NCBI RefSeq assembly: GCF_010233585.1
Contig: NZ_CP045997.1
Span: 10,067,826-10,131,825, forward strand
From: Spirosoma endbachense
GTDB taxonomy: Bacteria > Bacteroidota > Bacteroidia > Cytophagales > Spirosomataceae
Direction of reading: 5' to 3'
DNA: 64,000 nt
The notes beneath the pieces were generated by a model that searched no databases, was not told where the DNA came from, and saw nothing but the letters and a program-made list of their open reading frames with translations. Below, piece by piece: positions 55,839-64,000 of this stretch. The translations under genes were made by a program, and so were the position numbers. Positions within the stretch are counted from its first letter, which is position 1. Every line of letters starts with the position of its first letter.

Positions 55839-56026
55839 TGAGAAAGTGTTTAGGGTGGAAATAGATGGCAAACAATTTGGCGCATAGAACTGTCAAAACT
55901 GGTTGATAATGAGCCGGAAAGCCCGCTACTGAATGCAACGTAACCAATTGAATGTATCTTTACAATAAAATAAGTTACCGACTTAGTTAACGGTAATTTG
56001 AATTGATAAAATAGAGAGAATTAAAT

Positions 56027-56063
56027 AAAAAGAGCCGCTAGTCCAAAGACCAGCGGCTCTTTT
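56027..56063. terminator. Terminator after gltD
   Basis: Perfect 12-base stem aaaagagccgct / agcggctctttt with a 13-base loop, 19 bases past the gltD stop. Confidence 0.9.
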
Positions 56064-56082
56064 AGCCATCAGAAATAAAACG

Positions 56083-57573
56083 CTATACCTCAGCTAACAT
56101 CGATACAGCTTTACCTTCGAGCAATGACTCGCCCATAAGGTAAGTATCGGCAGCACGGGCCGCTTCGCGACCTTCAGAAATAGCCCATACGACAAGCGAC
56201 TGGCCCCGGCGCATATCGCCGGCAGCGAAAACTTTCGGATTTGTCGTTGTCTGATAATTTGTAGCTCTAACATTTCCCCGTTCATCGTACTCAATGCCCA
56301 GGTCGTCTAGCAGACCGTTGTGTTGAGGATGCAGGAAGCCAGCAGCCAGCAGAGCCAGCTCGCACGGAATGTCGCGTTCTGAATTGGGAACTTCAACCAT
56401 CTGCATTCGTCCGTTCTCGTTTTTCCATTCCAGATCAACGATTCGGAGCGCTTTCAGATTACCCGCTTCATCACCTACAAACGTTTTGGTATTAATAGAC
56501 CAGTAGCGTTCGCAGCCTTCCTCATGCGACGTACTGGTACGAAGCATCATTGGCCAGTTCGGCCAGGGCGTGCTGGTTGCCCGATCTTTCGGGGGCATTG
56601 GCATCAACTCAATTTGCGTTACGCTGGCTGCTCCATGACGGTTCGAGGTGCCCACACAGTCGGAGCCCGTATCGCCACCACCAATAACAACAACATTTTT
56701 ATCCGTTGCCCAAAGATCACTATCGGTATAATGAACACCTTGATGATCAACGACTAAGGGCCTATTTGCGTTACGTTTGTTCTGCTGGCTCAGAAATTCC
56801 ATAGCCGGGTAAACTCCTTTCAGATCACGGCCAGGAATGGATAGATCACGCGGAACGGTAGAACCGCCCGTAAGCATAATCAGGTCGAACTGATCCAGCA
56901 AATCCTGAGCTTTTATGTCTACACCAACATTAACGCCAGGTTTGAATGTAATACCTTCTGCTTCCATGACGGCCAATCGGCGATCGATGGTCCATTTTTC
57001 GAGTTTGAAATCTGGAATACCATACCGCAACAGACCGCCAATCTGATCGGCCCGCTCAAAGACGGTTACCGTATGGCCAGCCTTATTCATCTGAGTGGCT
57101 GCGGCCAGACCGGCCGGACCAGAACCAACGACGGCCACTTGCTTCCCCGTACGAACCTTCGGTGGTTTTGGTGTGATGTAACCCCGCTCAAAAGCCACTT
57201 CAGCGATCGACTTCTCAATAAACTCGATAGCAACGGGCGGCTTGTTGATACCCAGAACGCACGAGGCCTCACAGGGTGCAGGACAGATACGGCCCGTAAA
57301 TTCCGGAAAGTTGTTGGTCGAGCTTAGAATCTCGTAGGCATAGGCCCAGTTCTGTTCGTAAACTGCGTCGTTAAACTCCGGTATAATATTGCCGAGGGGG
57401 CAGCCGCTATGACAGAATGGAGTGCCACAGTCCATGCAACGAGCTGCCTGCCGTTGGGAGTCCTGCTCCGAAAACGGCATCTCAATTTCTTTATAGTCGT
57501 GAATCCGCTGTTGCGGGTCGCGCTTCTTAGGCAATTCACGCGCGAATTCTAAAAATCCGGTAGGTTTTCCCAT
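56083..57573 (-). CDS. gltD: Glutamate synthase small subunit
   Basis: A 496-residue FAD/NADPH subunit of glutamate synthase. The N-terminal iron-sulfur region has CMDCGTPFC and CPAPCEASC motifs. Two Rossmann units follow: FAD binding in [13 protein letters not shown] and NADPH binding in [15 protein letters not shown]-terminal FAD segment has [11 protein letters not shown]. It passes electrons from NADPH to the large subunit. The start at 57573 is 12 bases after the gltB stop, so both are in one operon. Length is normal. Confidence 0.95.
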   Translation of the reverse strand: MGKPTGFLEFARELPKKRDPQQRIHDYKEIEMPFSEQDSQRQAARCMDCGTPFCHSGCPLGNIIPEFNDAVYEQNWAYAYEILSSTNNFPEFTGRICPAPCEASCVLGINKPPVAIEFIEKSIAEVAFERGYITPKPPKVRTGKQVAVVGSGPAGLAAATQMNKAGHTVTVFERADQIGGLLRYGIPDFKLEKWTIDRRLAVMEAEGITFKPGVNVGVDIKAQDLLDQFDLIMLTGGSTVPRDLSIPGRDLKGVYPAMEFLSQQNKRNANRPLVVDHQGVHYTDSDLWATDKNVVVIGGGDTGSDCVGTSNRHGAASVTQIELMPMPPKDRATSTPWPNWPMMLRTSTSHEEGCERYWSINTKTFVGDEAGNLKALRIVDLEWKNENGRMQMVEVPNSERDIPCELALLAAGFLHPQHNGLLDDLGIEYDERGNVRATNYQTTTNPKVFAAGDMRRGQSLVVWAISEGREAARAADTYLMGESLLEGKAVSMLAEV

Positions 57574-57585
57574 AGTACTTCGCAG

Positions 57586-60500
57586 TTACCCCTGCGTCAC
57601 ATCTACCACAATATCTTGATAAACAACATTTTTGTCCCGAATCTGCTCAGCCAGTGTGATACCACGTCCAGCCAGGGCATTCCGGAAATCACCCGGCATC
57701 ACTTTCACAAACCGACCAATCTGTTCGTCCCAGTCCTGAATAAGGGCCAGCGCTACATTACTGGTCGTATACTGGAAGTGCTTGTCGACATATTCCCGAA
57801 GGATACCCTGATCTTCGTCGGTCAGACTCTCGAGATTTACCATTTCTGGGTTCACTTTCGAAGCAAACGTACCATCCTGATCGTATACGTAGGCAACACC
57901 ACCCGACATACCCGCTGCGAAGTTGCGGCCAGTTTGTCCAAGAATGATGGCCAGTCCACCAGTCATATACTCCAGACCATGATCACCAACTCCTTCTACA
58001 ACGACCTTCGCACCGGAGTTACGAACGCAGAATCGCTCGCCTGCCATGCCGCGAATGAACGCTTCGCCAGAGGTCGCACCGTAGAATGATACGTTACCAA
58101 CGATGCTGTTTTCTTCTGGCTTGAACTGAGCTGTTCGATCCGGATAAACAATCAGTTGGGCACCACAGAGACCTTTACCGAAATAGTCATTGGCATCGCC
58201 TTCCAGCTCAAGTTTGATCCCGCTCGTGCCGAATGCACCAAAACTCTGACCTGCCGTGCCACGTAGTTTGACGTGGATTGTACTTTCCGGCAAACCTGGC
58301 CCACCGTACACTTTGGAAATTTCGTTGGACAACATCGTTCCGATACTCCGATCGATGTTCTGTACCGTAAATTCGGCGTAGACCGATTCGGACGATTCCA
58401 GCGCAGGTTTGGCGGCTTCGATCAGTTTCCGGTCGAGTACATCGTCCAGATGGTGATTCTGCTCTTCCTGCTTGTAAAGCGCTACATCCAGATTGGTAGG
58501 TTCTTTATAGAGCAGGGCATTGAGGTTGATGTTTTTGTATTTCCAGTGCGGTAAATCATCGCGGAGTTCGAGCATCTGAGCTTGCCCCACCATTTCATTA
58601 ACCGTACGGAAACCCAGATCGGCCATGATCTCGCGAAGCTCCATCGCCAGGAAGGTAAACATGCTCACCACATGTTCGGGCTTACCGGTAAAGAGTGCAC
58701 GAAGCTCCTTGTTTTGGGTTGCCACCCCAACCGGACATGTATTTAGATGACACTTACGCATCATAATACAGCCTGCTGTAACCAATGCAGCTGTGGCTAC
58801 GCCAAATTCCTCGGCACCAAGCAAAGCGGCAATGGCCAGATCGCGACCTGTGCGCATTTGTCCATCGGTTTGCACCGTTACACGGCCACGAAGTTTGTTA
58901 CGAACCAGCGTCTGATGCGCTTCGGCCAATCCTAGCTCCCAGGGCAGACCTGCATGGCGAATTGACGATAGGGGAGACGCTCCGGTACCGCCATCGTGTC
59001 CCGAAATCAGAATATGATCGGCGTGGGCTTTGGCAACTCCGGCTGCAATTGTACCTACGCCTGCTTCCGATACCAGTTTGACACTGATACGAGCGGCACG
59101 ATTGGCATTTTTCAGGTCGGAGATCAATTGGGCCAAATCCTCAATCGAATAAATATCGTGGTGAGGAGGTGGTGAAATCAGTCCAACGCCGGGTGTTGAA
59201 TGGCGGGTGCGGCCAATCCAGTCATCGACTTTGAAACCAGGCAATTGACCACCTTCGCCGGGTTTTGCACCCTGCGCCATTTTGATCTGCAACTCCTGGG
59301 CATTCGTTAAATAATAGCTCGTTACACCAAATCGACCCGAGGCTACCTGTTTAATAGCCGAGTTCATGCTGTCGCCGTTCTCGAGCGGTTTGTAACGAAG
59401 TTCGTCCTCGCCACCTTCGCCCGAGTTGCTTTTGCCACCAATGCGGTTCATGGCAATGGCCAGCGTTGTGTGCGCTTCCCAGGAGATCGACCCGAACGAC
59501 ATGGCTCCCGTTGCAAACCGCTTGAAGATGCTTTCAATGGGCTCAACCTCATCCAGTGGTACAGGTGTTGCTTTCTTGAATTTCAACAGTCCACGCAACG
59601 TGATCGCCTTCTGCGTTTGATCGTTAATGAGTTTCGAATACTTCTTGAATATAGAGTAGTCGTTCCGCTGCGTAGATTGTTGCAGCAGGTGTATGGTATC
59701 GGGGTTAAAAATATGTTTTTCACCCCGTTGTTTCCACTGATAAATGCCACCTACCTCAAGGCGTGGAACTGAAACCGGCATATCTGGGAATGCGATACAG
59801 TGCCGAATAAGAATTTCGCGGGCAATTTCATCCAGACCCATTCCGCCAATACGCGAAACGGTGCCAGTGAAATAGCGGCTTACAACATCCTGATTCAGAC
59901 CAACGCACTCAAAAATCATCGCACCCTGATACGATTGCAGCGTCGAAATACCCATCTTCGAGAAGATTTTAAGCAATTCGCCGTTTACAGCCTTAACGTA
60001 ATTTTTATAGAGCTTATCGAGGTCATAATCAACCTGTAATAAACCCTTTTCTTTCATGTTGGCAATCGTTTCGAAGGCCATGTAAGGGTTTACACCCGAT
60101 GCTCCGTAGCCAATCAGGGTAGCCACGTGGTGGGTTTCCCAGACATCACCGGCTTCAACGACAATTCCCACTTTACCACGCAGCCCCTGACGAATCAGGT
60201 GGTGGTGAATGGCTGATGTTGATAGCAGTGACGGAATTGGCGCATGGCTCGAATCGATCGCCCGATCAGACAACACCAGAATGGAATAGCCATCTTCAAT
60301 GGCATCTTCGGCATAGCGGCAAATCCGTTCAAGAGCCCGTTCCAGTGATTTGCCTTCGCCATCGGCTGTAAAGAGACAGTTGAGGGTCTTCGCCTGGAAA
60401 TTTGGTTTATCGATAAACCGCAGTTTGTCAAACTCCTGCGTCGTTAATACGGGTTGTTCGAGTTCAACCTGACGGCAGTGTTCAGGCGATTCGCTCAGTA

Positions 60501-62214
60501 AGTTATAGGTAGCACCAACGAACGAGATAAGCGACATGATCGACCGTTCCCGAATCGAATCGATCGGTGGGTTCGTTACCTGCGCAAACAACTGTTTGAA
60601 GTAATGGCTCATGTGCTGGCTCTGCTCCGACAGAATTGCCAGGGGTATGTCGATACCCATCGAACCAAGCGCTTCTTTGCCTGTTTCGACCATTGGAGCC
60701 AGAATCATTCGCAAGTCTTCGGACGTGAAGCCAAATGCCTGTTGCATCCGCAACAGTTTCGCCGGATCATACTTGTGGTACGCCCGAACGGGTGCTTCAA
60801 GGTCCGAAATCCGTATTTTATTCTCATCCAGCCACTGCTGATAAGGCTTGCGGGTCGAGATCTCAGCCTTGATTTCTTCATCGGCTACGATACGACCCTG
60901 TTCCATATCGACCAGGAACATTTTTCCGGGTTGCAGGCGACCTTTTGATACTACTTTAGCAGGGTCGATGTCGAGAACCCCAACTTCAGAGGCCATAATG
61001 ACCACATCATCGTTGGTGACCCAGAACCGCGAAGGGCGCAGACCGTTACGATCGAGCGTGGCGCCAACGATGCGGCCGTCGGTAAATGAAATCGATGCCG
61101 GGCCATCCCAGGGTTCAATCAGGGCCGCATGGTATTCATAGAATGCTTTCCGGACGGGGTCCATATGCTCGTTGCCATCCCAGGCTTCGGGAATGAGCAT
61201 CATCATGACATGCGGTAGAGAACGACCGCTCATCACGAGTAATTCGATGGCATTGTCGAGGTTAGCCGAGTCCGATTGTTTTGGATCGCAGATGGGCAAC
61301 AGCATATCCATCTCGTCCTTGGTGAACTTCGATGTGACAAGCAGACCCTCGGCGGCTTTCATCCAGTTAACGTTACCGCGTACCGTATTGATTTCGCCAT
61401 TGTGAGCGATATACCGGAACGGTTGTGCCAGTTTCCAGGAAGGAAACGTATTGGTAGAGAACCGTGAATGCACGACACCCAGCGCCGAAACCACTTCTTC
61501 CTTTTGAAGATCAGGGAAGTAAGGTTCAAGTTGTAGCGTTGTTAACTGACCCTTATACGTAATCGTACGGCAGGACAACGATGAGAAGTAGAAATGATCG
61601 ACCCCGGCGACGGTCTCGTTGATAATGCGGGTACTGTAATTACGCAGAATGTAGAGTTTACGCTCAAAATCGTCGGCGTTTGTAATATCGGTAGGGCGTT
61701 TAATAAACACCTGTTCCATTTGTGGTTCGGCAGAACGCGAACCATTTCCTAAATCGCTGTTATTGACTGGTACTACACGATAGCATAGTAATTCCAGCCC
61801 CAGCTTTTTCATGTTCCGGTTTAGAATGGCACGGCACTCTTCGCGCAGCCAGACATCTTTCGGAAAATAAACCATGCCAACGCCATACTCGAACGCTGGA
61901 GGCAGGTGAACGCCTAGTTTACGGGTTTCATCCAGAAAAAACTCGTGTGGGATCTGAATTAACAAACCTGCACCATCGCCAGAATTAGGTTCTGCACCGA
62001 CCGCTCCCCGGTGCTCCATTCGACGGAGCATCTGAAGGGCATCTGATACGATTTGGTGTGATTTTCGACCTTTAATATGGGCCACAAAGCCGATACCGCA
62101 ATTGTCGTGTTCGAACTCAGAACGATAGAGTCCTGGACTGGATAGTCCCTGATTGGTGGGGTTCTGCAAGGCTTGATCCTGACAGTCCGCGAATTGGTCA
62201 ACCTGATCAGACAT
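57586..62214 (-). CDS. gltB: Glutamate synthase large subunit
   Basis: A 1542-residue enzyme making two glutamates from glutamine and 2-oxoglutarate. It is made with a short propeptide; the catalytic N-terminal nucleophile is Cys39 (EFEHDNCGIGFV), exposed after cleavage. Then come the glutaminase domain, central domain, FMN/2-oxoglutarate synthase domain with a 3Fe-4S site (CIMMRKCHLNTC), and the C-terminal beta-helix glycine-rich domain (YMTGGLAIILGQTGRNFAAG). With gltD it completes the main ammonium-assimilation route. Confidence 0.97.
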   Translation of the reverse strand: MSDQVDQFADCQDQALQNPTNQGLSSPGLYRSEFEHDNCGIGFVAHIKGRKSHQIVSDALQMLRRMEHRGAVGAEPNSGDGAGLLIQIPHEFFLDETRKLGVHLPPAFEYGVGMVYFPKDVWLREECRAILNRNMKKLGLELLCYRVVPVNNSDLGNGSRSAEPQMEQVFIKRPTDITNADDFERKLYILRNYSTRIINETVAGVDHFYFSSLSCRTITYKGQLTTLQLEPYFPDLQKEEVVSALGVVHSRFSTNTFPSWKLAQPFRYIAHNGEINTVRGNVNWMKAAEGLLVTSKFTKDEMDMLLPICDPKQSDSANLDNAIELLVMSGRSLPHVMMMLIPEAWDGNEHMDPVRKAFYEYHAALIEPWDGPASISFTDGRIVGATLDRNGLRPSRFWVTNDDVVIMASEVGVLDIDPAKVVSKGRLQPGKMFLVDMEQGRIVADEEIKAEISTRKPYQQWLDENKIRISDLEAPVRAYHKYDPAKLLRMQQAFGFTSEDLRMILAPMVETGKEALGSMGIDIPLAILSEQSQHMSHYFKQLFAQVTNPPIDSIRERSIMSLISFVGATYNLLSESPEHCRQVELEQPVLTTQEFDKLRFIDKPNFQAKTLNCLFTADGEGKSLERALERICRYAEDAIEDGYSILVLSDRAIDSSHAPIPSLLSTSAIHHHLIRQGLRGKVGIVVEAGDVWETHHVATLIGYGASGVNPYMAFETIANMKEKGLLQVDYDLDKLYKNYVKAVNGELLKIFSKMGISTLQSYQGAMIFECVGLNQDVVSRYFTGTVSRIGGMGLDEIAREILIRHCIAFPDMPVSVPRLEVGGIYQWKQRGEKHIFNPDTIHLLQQSTQRNDYSIFKKYSKLINDQTQKAITLRGLLKFKKATPVPLDEVEPIESIFKRFATGAMSFGSISWEAHTTLAIAMNRIGGKSNSGEGGEDELRYKPLENGDSMNSAIKQVASGRFGVTSYYLTNAQELQIKMAQGAKPGEGGQLPGFKVDDWIGRTRHSTPGVGLISPPPHHDIYSIEDLAQLISDLKNANRAARISVKLVSEAGVGTIAAGVAKAHADHILISGHDGGTGASPLSSIRHAGLPWELGLAEAHQTLVRNKLRGRVTVQTDGQMRTGRDLAIAALLGAEEFGVATAALVTAGCIMMRKCHLNTCPVGVATQNKELRALFTGKPEHVVSMFTFLAMELREIMADLGFRTVNEMVGQAQMLELRDDLPHWKYKNINLNALLYKEPTNLDVALYKQEEQNHHLDDVLDRKLIEAAKPALESSESVYAEFTVQNIDRSIGTMLSNEISKVYGGPGLPESTIHVKLRGTAGQSFGAFGTSGIKLELEGDANDYFGKGLCGAQLIVYPDRTAQFKPEENSIVGNVSFYGATSGEAFIRGMAGERFCVRNSGAKVVVEGVGDHGLEYMTGGLAIILGQTGRNFAAGMSGGVAYVYDQDGTFASKVNPEMVNLESLTDEDQGILREYVDKHFQYTTSNVALALIQDWDEQIGRFVKVMPGDFRNALAGRGITLAEQIRDKNVVYQDIVVDVTQG

Positions 62215-62614
62215 GGTCGTAACAGCGTTGGGTTATGCTGCCGTTTTTTGCGTCCTGATTATCAGAATCGTAAAAAAAGGCAACTTTTATTGGGAAATTC
62301 TAAATTATTTAACGTACCGGCCGGTATTTTTATTCGAAGTTGATGGCCGAGTTGACGGGCGTTTGCGACAAAGTCACGCAATATACTACTAAAAAAATTT
62401 GGTAAAAATCAGGATTATCAGAATTTAATAGTAAACGGGGCTAATTGTAAATTTGATTATAGTTCTTCTTGAAAAGAGAATATATAGAGTTATTTTTTTG
62501 GTTCAACCTGAGGCAGTTAAACGCAGTCAGGCCTTTGGTTTAGAACTGTGCCACCGCACGGCTCTAAACCAAAGGCCTGGTAGTAAGAAAAAGAATAACT
62601 GGCCTACAAATTAG
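62215..62614. other. 400-base region upstream of gltB
   Basis: AT-rich divergent-side leader of gltB with no convincing ORF. It should hold the gltB promoter; no clear CAAAnnTA (reverse -7) was found close to the start. The hairpin 62528-62579 at its right end belongs to the SxtJ-like gene. Confidence 0.35.
62528..62579 (-). terminator. Terminator after the SxtJ-like gene
   Basis: A perfect 17-base stem caggcctttggtttaga / tctaaaccaaaggcctg. The central 18 bases can extend the helix imperfectly through gtgc / gcac. Confidence 0.85.
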
Positions 62615-62995
62615 CTACCAGATGTTATCCATATCCTTTGGTGCATACGTGTGGTTTCGCTCAACAAAAAGAGAACCCGTTTGGCGACCATTGCGTAAGG
62701 ACAAAGGATTTCGATTGGCTAACCGATAGAGAAGAGCTATGGGTAACAGGAAGAGAAAAAATACAATGCTCAATAGAATCCGTGAATTAACATAGCCTAA
62801 ACCTTCGGCCAGTTTAAACCAGCCGAAACTGATCCAGCGTGCCAATGCAGGTAGGAGCAGGGTTAGCGCACCTACGCTTAGCGAGATGTATAAAAGCCAT
62901 GCCTTGTGGCCGAAAAAGAAATAGAGTGCTAAAAAACCTGTTGAAATGGCCAGATTGGCCTTGTACATGTCGAGATCCGAAATGCGTTTTTGCAT
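62615..62995 (-). CDS. SxtJ-family membrane protein
   Basis: A 126-residue protein with three or four predicted membrane helices (AISTGFLALYFFFG, LSVGALTLLLPAL, SIVFFLFLLPIALLYRLA) and a polar C-terminal tail. It matches the layout of the SxtJ family, small membrane proteins usually next to a carbamoyltransferase and a DUF5989 protein. That is the order here on the minus strand. It is probably part of a membrane assembly for exported or cell-surface carbamoylated molecules; the product is unknown. Confidence 0.7.
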   Translation of the reverse strand: MQKRISDLDMYKANLAISTGFLALYFFFGHKAWLLYISLSVGALTLLLPALARWISFGWFKLAEGLGYVNSRILLSIVFFLFLLPIALLYRLANRNPLSLRNGRQTGSLFVERNHTYAPKDMDNIW

Positions 62996-63020
62996 AGTTA
63001 GGGAAGCGTTTAATCAAACA

Positions 63021-63056
63021 CTTGTTGGTCTGGCTAGATCTAGCCAGACCAACAAG
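63021..63056. repeat. Perfect 36-base palindrome
   Basis: cttgttggtctggctaga joined directly to its exact reverse complement, with no loop bases. It lies between the DUF5989 stop (63067) and the SxtJ start (62995). As RNA it would form a long hairpin that could act as terminator or attenuator. Confidence 0.9.
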
Positions 63057-63066
63057 GTGAAAAACA

Positions 63067-63216
63067 TCAAAATAGGGTGTAAATGAATGGTGCAATTGCA
63101 GATCCGCCCCCTACAACCAGAATAATTCCTAACAGCAGCAGAATGATAATCATGGGTGCTAACCACCACTTTTGGCGTTCCTTCAGAAAGAGGAACATGT
63201 CTTTAACAAAGTCCAT
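63067..63216 (-). CDS. DUF5989-family small membrane protein, 49 residues
   Basis: Short protein opening MDFVKDMFLFLKERQKWWLA, then one membrane helix (MIIILLLLGIILVVGG) and a polar-aromatic end (APFIYTLF). The Lys/Arg-Trp-Trp-Leu-Ala-Pro step before the helix matches the DUF5989 family. Its usual partners, a carbamoyltransferase and an SxtJ protein, flank it here. Easily missed because of its length. Start ATG at 63216. Confidence 0.8.
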   Translation of the reverse strand: MDFVKDMFLFLKERQKWWLAPMIIILLLLGIILVVGGGSAIAPFIYTLF

Positions 63217-63316
63217 AATTTGAGTAAGCGTTTACAACGTGTGGTTTAAATAGAAAACAAAAATTAAATAATGCAATATTTTTTTAGTGCGAGTTAATTC
63301 GATTGTGTGAACGGAA

Positions 63317-64000
63317 TTAATCCAGAACAAATTCCTCTTTCCAATTGTCTTTTTCCTGCCAGTCAGGTTGTGCTGTTTTTGCAAACAGATAATTGCCTAC
63401 AACCAGGTAATCCATTTCAGTACGCATGAAGCAGCGATAAGCGTCTTCCGGTGTGCAAACAATGGGTTCGCCACGAACATTGAAACTGGTATTGACAATG
63501 ACACCATAACCGGTCAGCTTTTTAAAGGATTGAATTAGCTCATAATACCTAGGATTCGTTTCCTTGTGAACCGTTTGAATGCGGGCCGAAAAATCGATGT
63601 GTGTAATCGAAGGAAGATCGGAGCGAAGGTAGTATAGTTTGTCGCGCAGGGGCAGTTGATGATAATCGGCTGGAAGATCTTTATGGCGGCTGGTGGCAAC
63701 GGGATGCACTAATAACATATACGGTGAAATGCCGCGATAGTTAAAGTACTGATCGCAGTCTTCGGCCAGTACCGACGGCGCAAATGGTCGAAATGATTCC
63801 CGATACTTAATTTTCAGGTTCAGCTTTTTCTGCATTTCCGCGTTGCGCGGGTCACCCAGAATACTTCTTCCACCTAAAGCCCGAGGGCCAAACTCCATCC
63901 GGCCCTGCACCCAGCCAACAACATTGCCTTCGGCCAGAAGCCGGGCCGTTTCGGTGCATAATTCATGAATATCGTTGAAGTAAGTATAAACGCCTTTATA
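63317..64000 (-). CDS. Carbamoyltransferase, C-terminal part (partial)
   Basis: The last 227 codons of a carbamoyltransferase running off the right edge. The frame is open through base 64000, reading GNVVGWVQGRMEFGPRALG, the conserved start of the C-terminal carbamoyl-transfer domain; SFRPFAPSVL and GVIVNTSFNVRGEPIVC follow. Such enzymes (TobZ/NodU-like) move a carbamoyl group from carbamoyl phosphate, through an adenylate, to sugars or natural products. A GTG at 63910 is an internal codon, not the start. The 100-base gap to the DUF5989 gene and shared strand suggest one operon with DUF5989 and SxtJ. Confidence 0.9.
   Translation of the reverse strand, partial: YKGVYTYFNDIHELCTETARLLAEGNVVGWVQGRMEFGPRALGGRSILGDPRNAEMQKKLNLKIKYRESFRPFAPSVLAEDCDQYFNYRGISPYMLLVHPVATSRHKDLPADYHQLPLRDKLYYLRSDLPSITHIDFSARIQTVHKETNPRYYELIQSFKKLTGYGVIVNTSFNVRGEPIVCTPEDAYRCFMRTEMDYLVVGNYLFAKTAQPDWQEKDNWKEEFVLD

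Overview
The window looks like a stretch of chromosome from a Bacteroidota bacterium, most likely Cytophagales and probably a Spirosoma-like genus. The reasons are several TAnnTTTG-type -7 promoter elements with no obvious Shine-Dalgarno sequences, families typical of this phylum (DUF5916, DUF4345, PD40-OmpA, secreted M14/M20 peptidases), many signal peptides and lipoproteins, and moderate GC content. The genus is inferred from overall character, not from a marker gene. No rRNA, tRNA, CRISPR array, prophage or insertion sequence was recognised.

Layout. 1-4.5 kb (minus): start of a GT39-like glycosyltransferase, a PD40/OmpA envelope protein, an amylase-family lipoprotein and rpe. 4.8-8.5 kb (plus): ligA, a PD-(D/E)XK nuclease-like protein and dapA. 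8.5-13.4 kb (minus): a small lipoprotein, a DUF5916 barrel, a BamA/TamA-like barrel and a secreted hypothetical protein. 13.6-20 kb (plus): two secreted amidohydrolase-like proteins, corA and an MscS channel. 20.2-21.5 kb (minus): two nucleotide-dependent oxidoreductases. 22.4-25.7 kb (plus): HxlR regulator, fatty acid desaturase, cyclopropane-synthase-like methyltransferase and a transglutaminase domain protein, an apparent four-gene lipid/envelope operon. 25.7-27.9 kb: a patch of very small proteins. 28-32 kb: a YXWGXW-type secreted protein, truA, a DJ-1/PfpI protein and an SDR. 32-37.5 kb: secreted M20 peptidase, amidase, M14 carboxypeptidase and a DUF4440-like protein. 37.5-38.5 kb: a small-protein/nucleotidyltransferase pair and the debris of an Mrr-type restriction endonuclease. 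38.5-46.4 kb: glnS, then a complete TolC/adaptor/RND efflux operon. 46.4-49 kb: DUF4345 protein, then a FadR-type regulator and an MFS transporter that share a palindromic operator. 49-52.5 kb: a secreted ConA-like protein and an alpha/beta hydrolase, divergent from a membrane-anchored HTH regulator that also appears to have a ConA-like outer domain. 52.5-56 kb: DoxX, DUF2461, a secreted Rid-like protein and a monohaem cytochrome c-like protein. 56-62.2 kb: gltB-gltD. 62.6-64 kb: SxtJ-like protein, DUF5989 protein and the C-terminal part of a carbamoyltransferase.

Most of the window is housekeeping and envelope biology: ammonium assimilation (gltBD), lysine/cell-wall precursors (dapA), replication and repair (ligA), translation (glnS, truA), efflux, ion channels and breakdown of peptides outside the cytoplasm. 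The parts most worth a second look are the desaturase/methyltransferase/transglutaminase operon, whose last gene is the transglutaminase half of a larger known fusion; the inner-membrane HTH regulator facing a secreted-protein operon; the shared GntR operator; the Mrr relic; the patch of small overlapping ORFs; and the unusually long perfect palindromes between genes.
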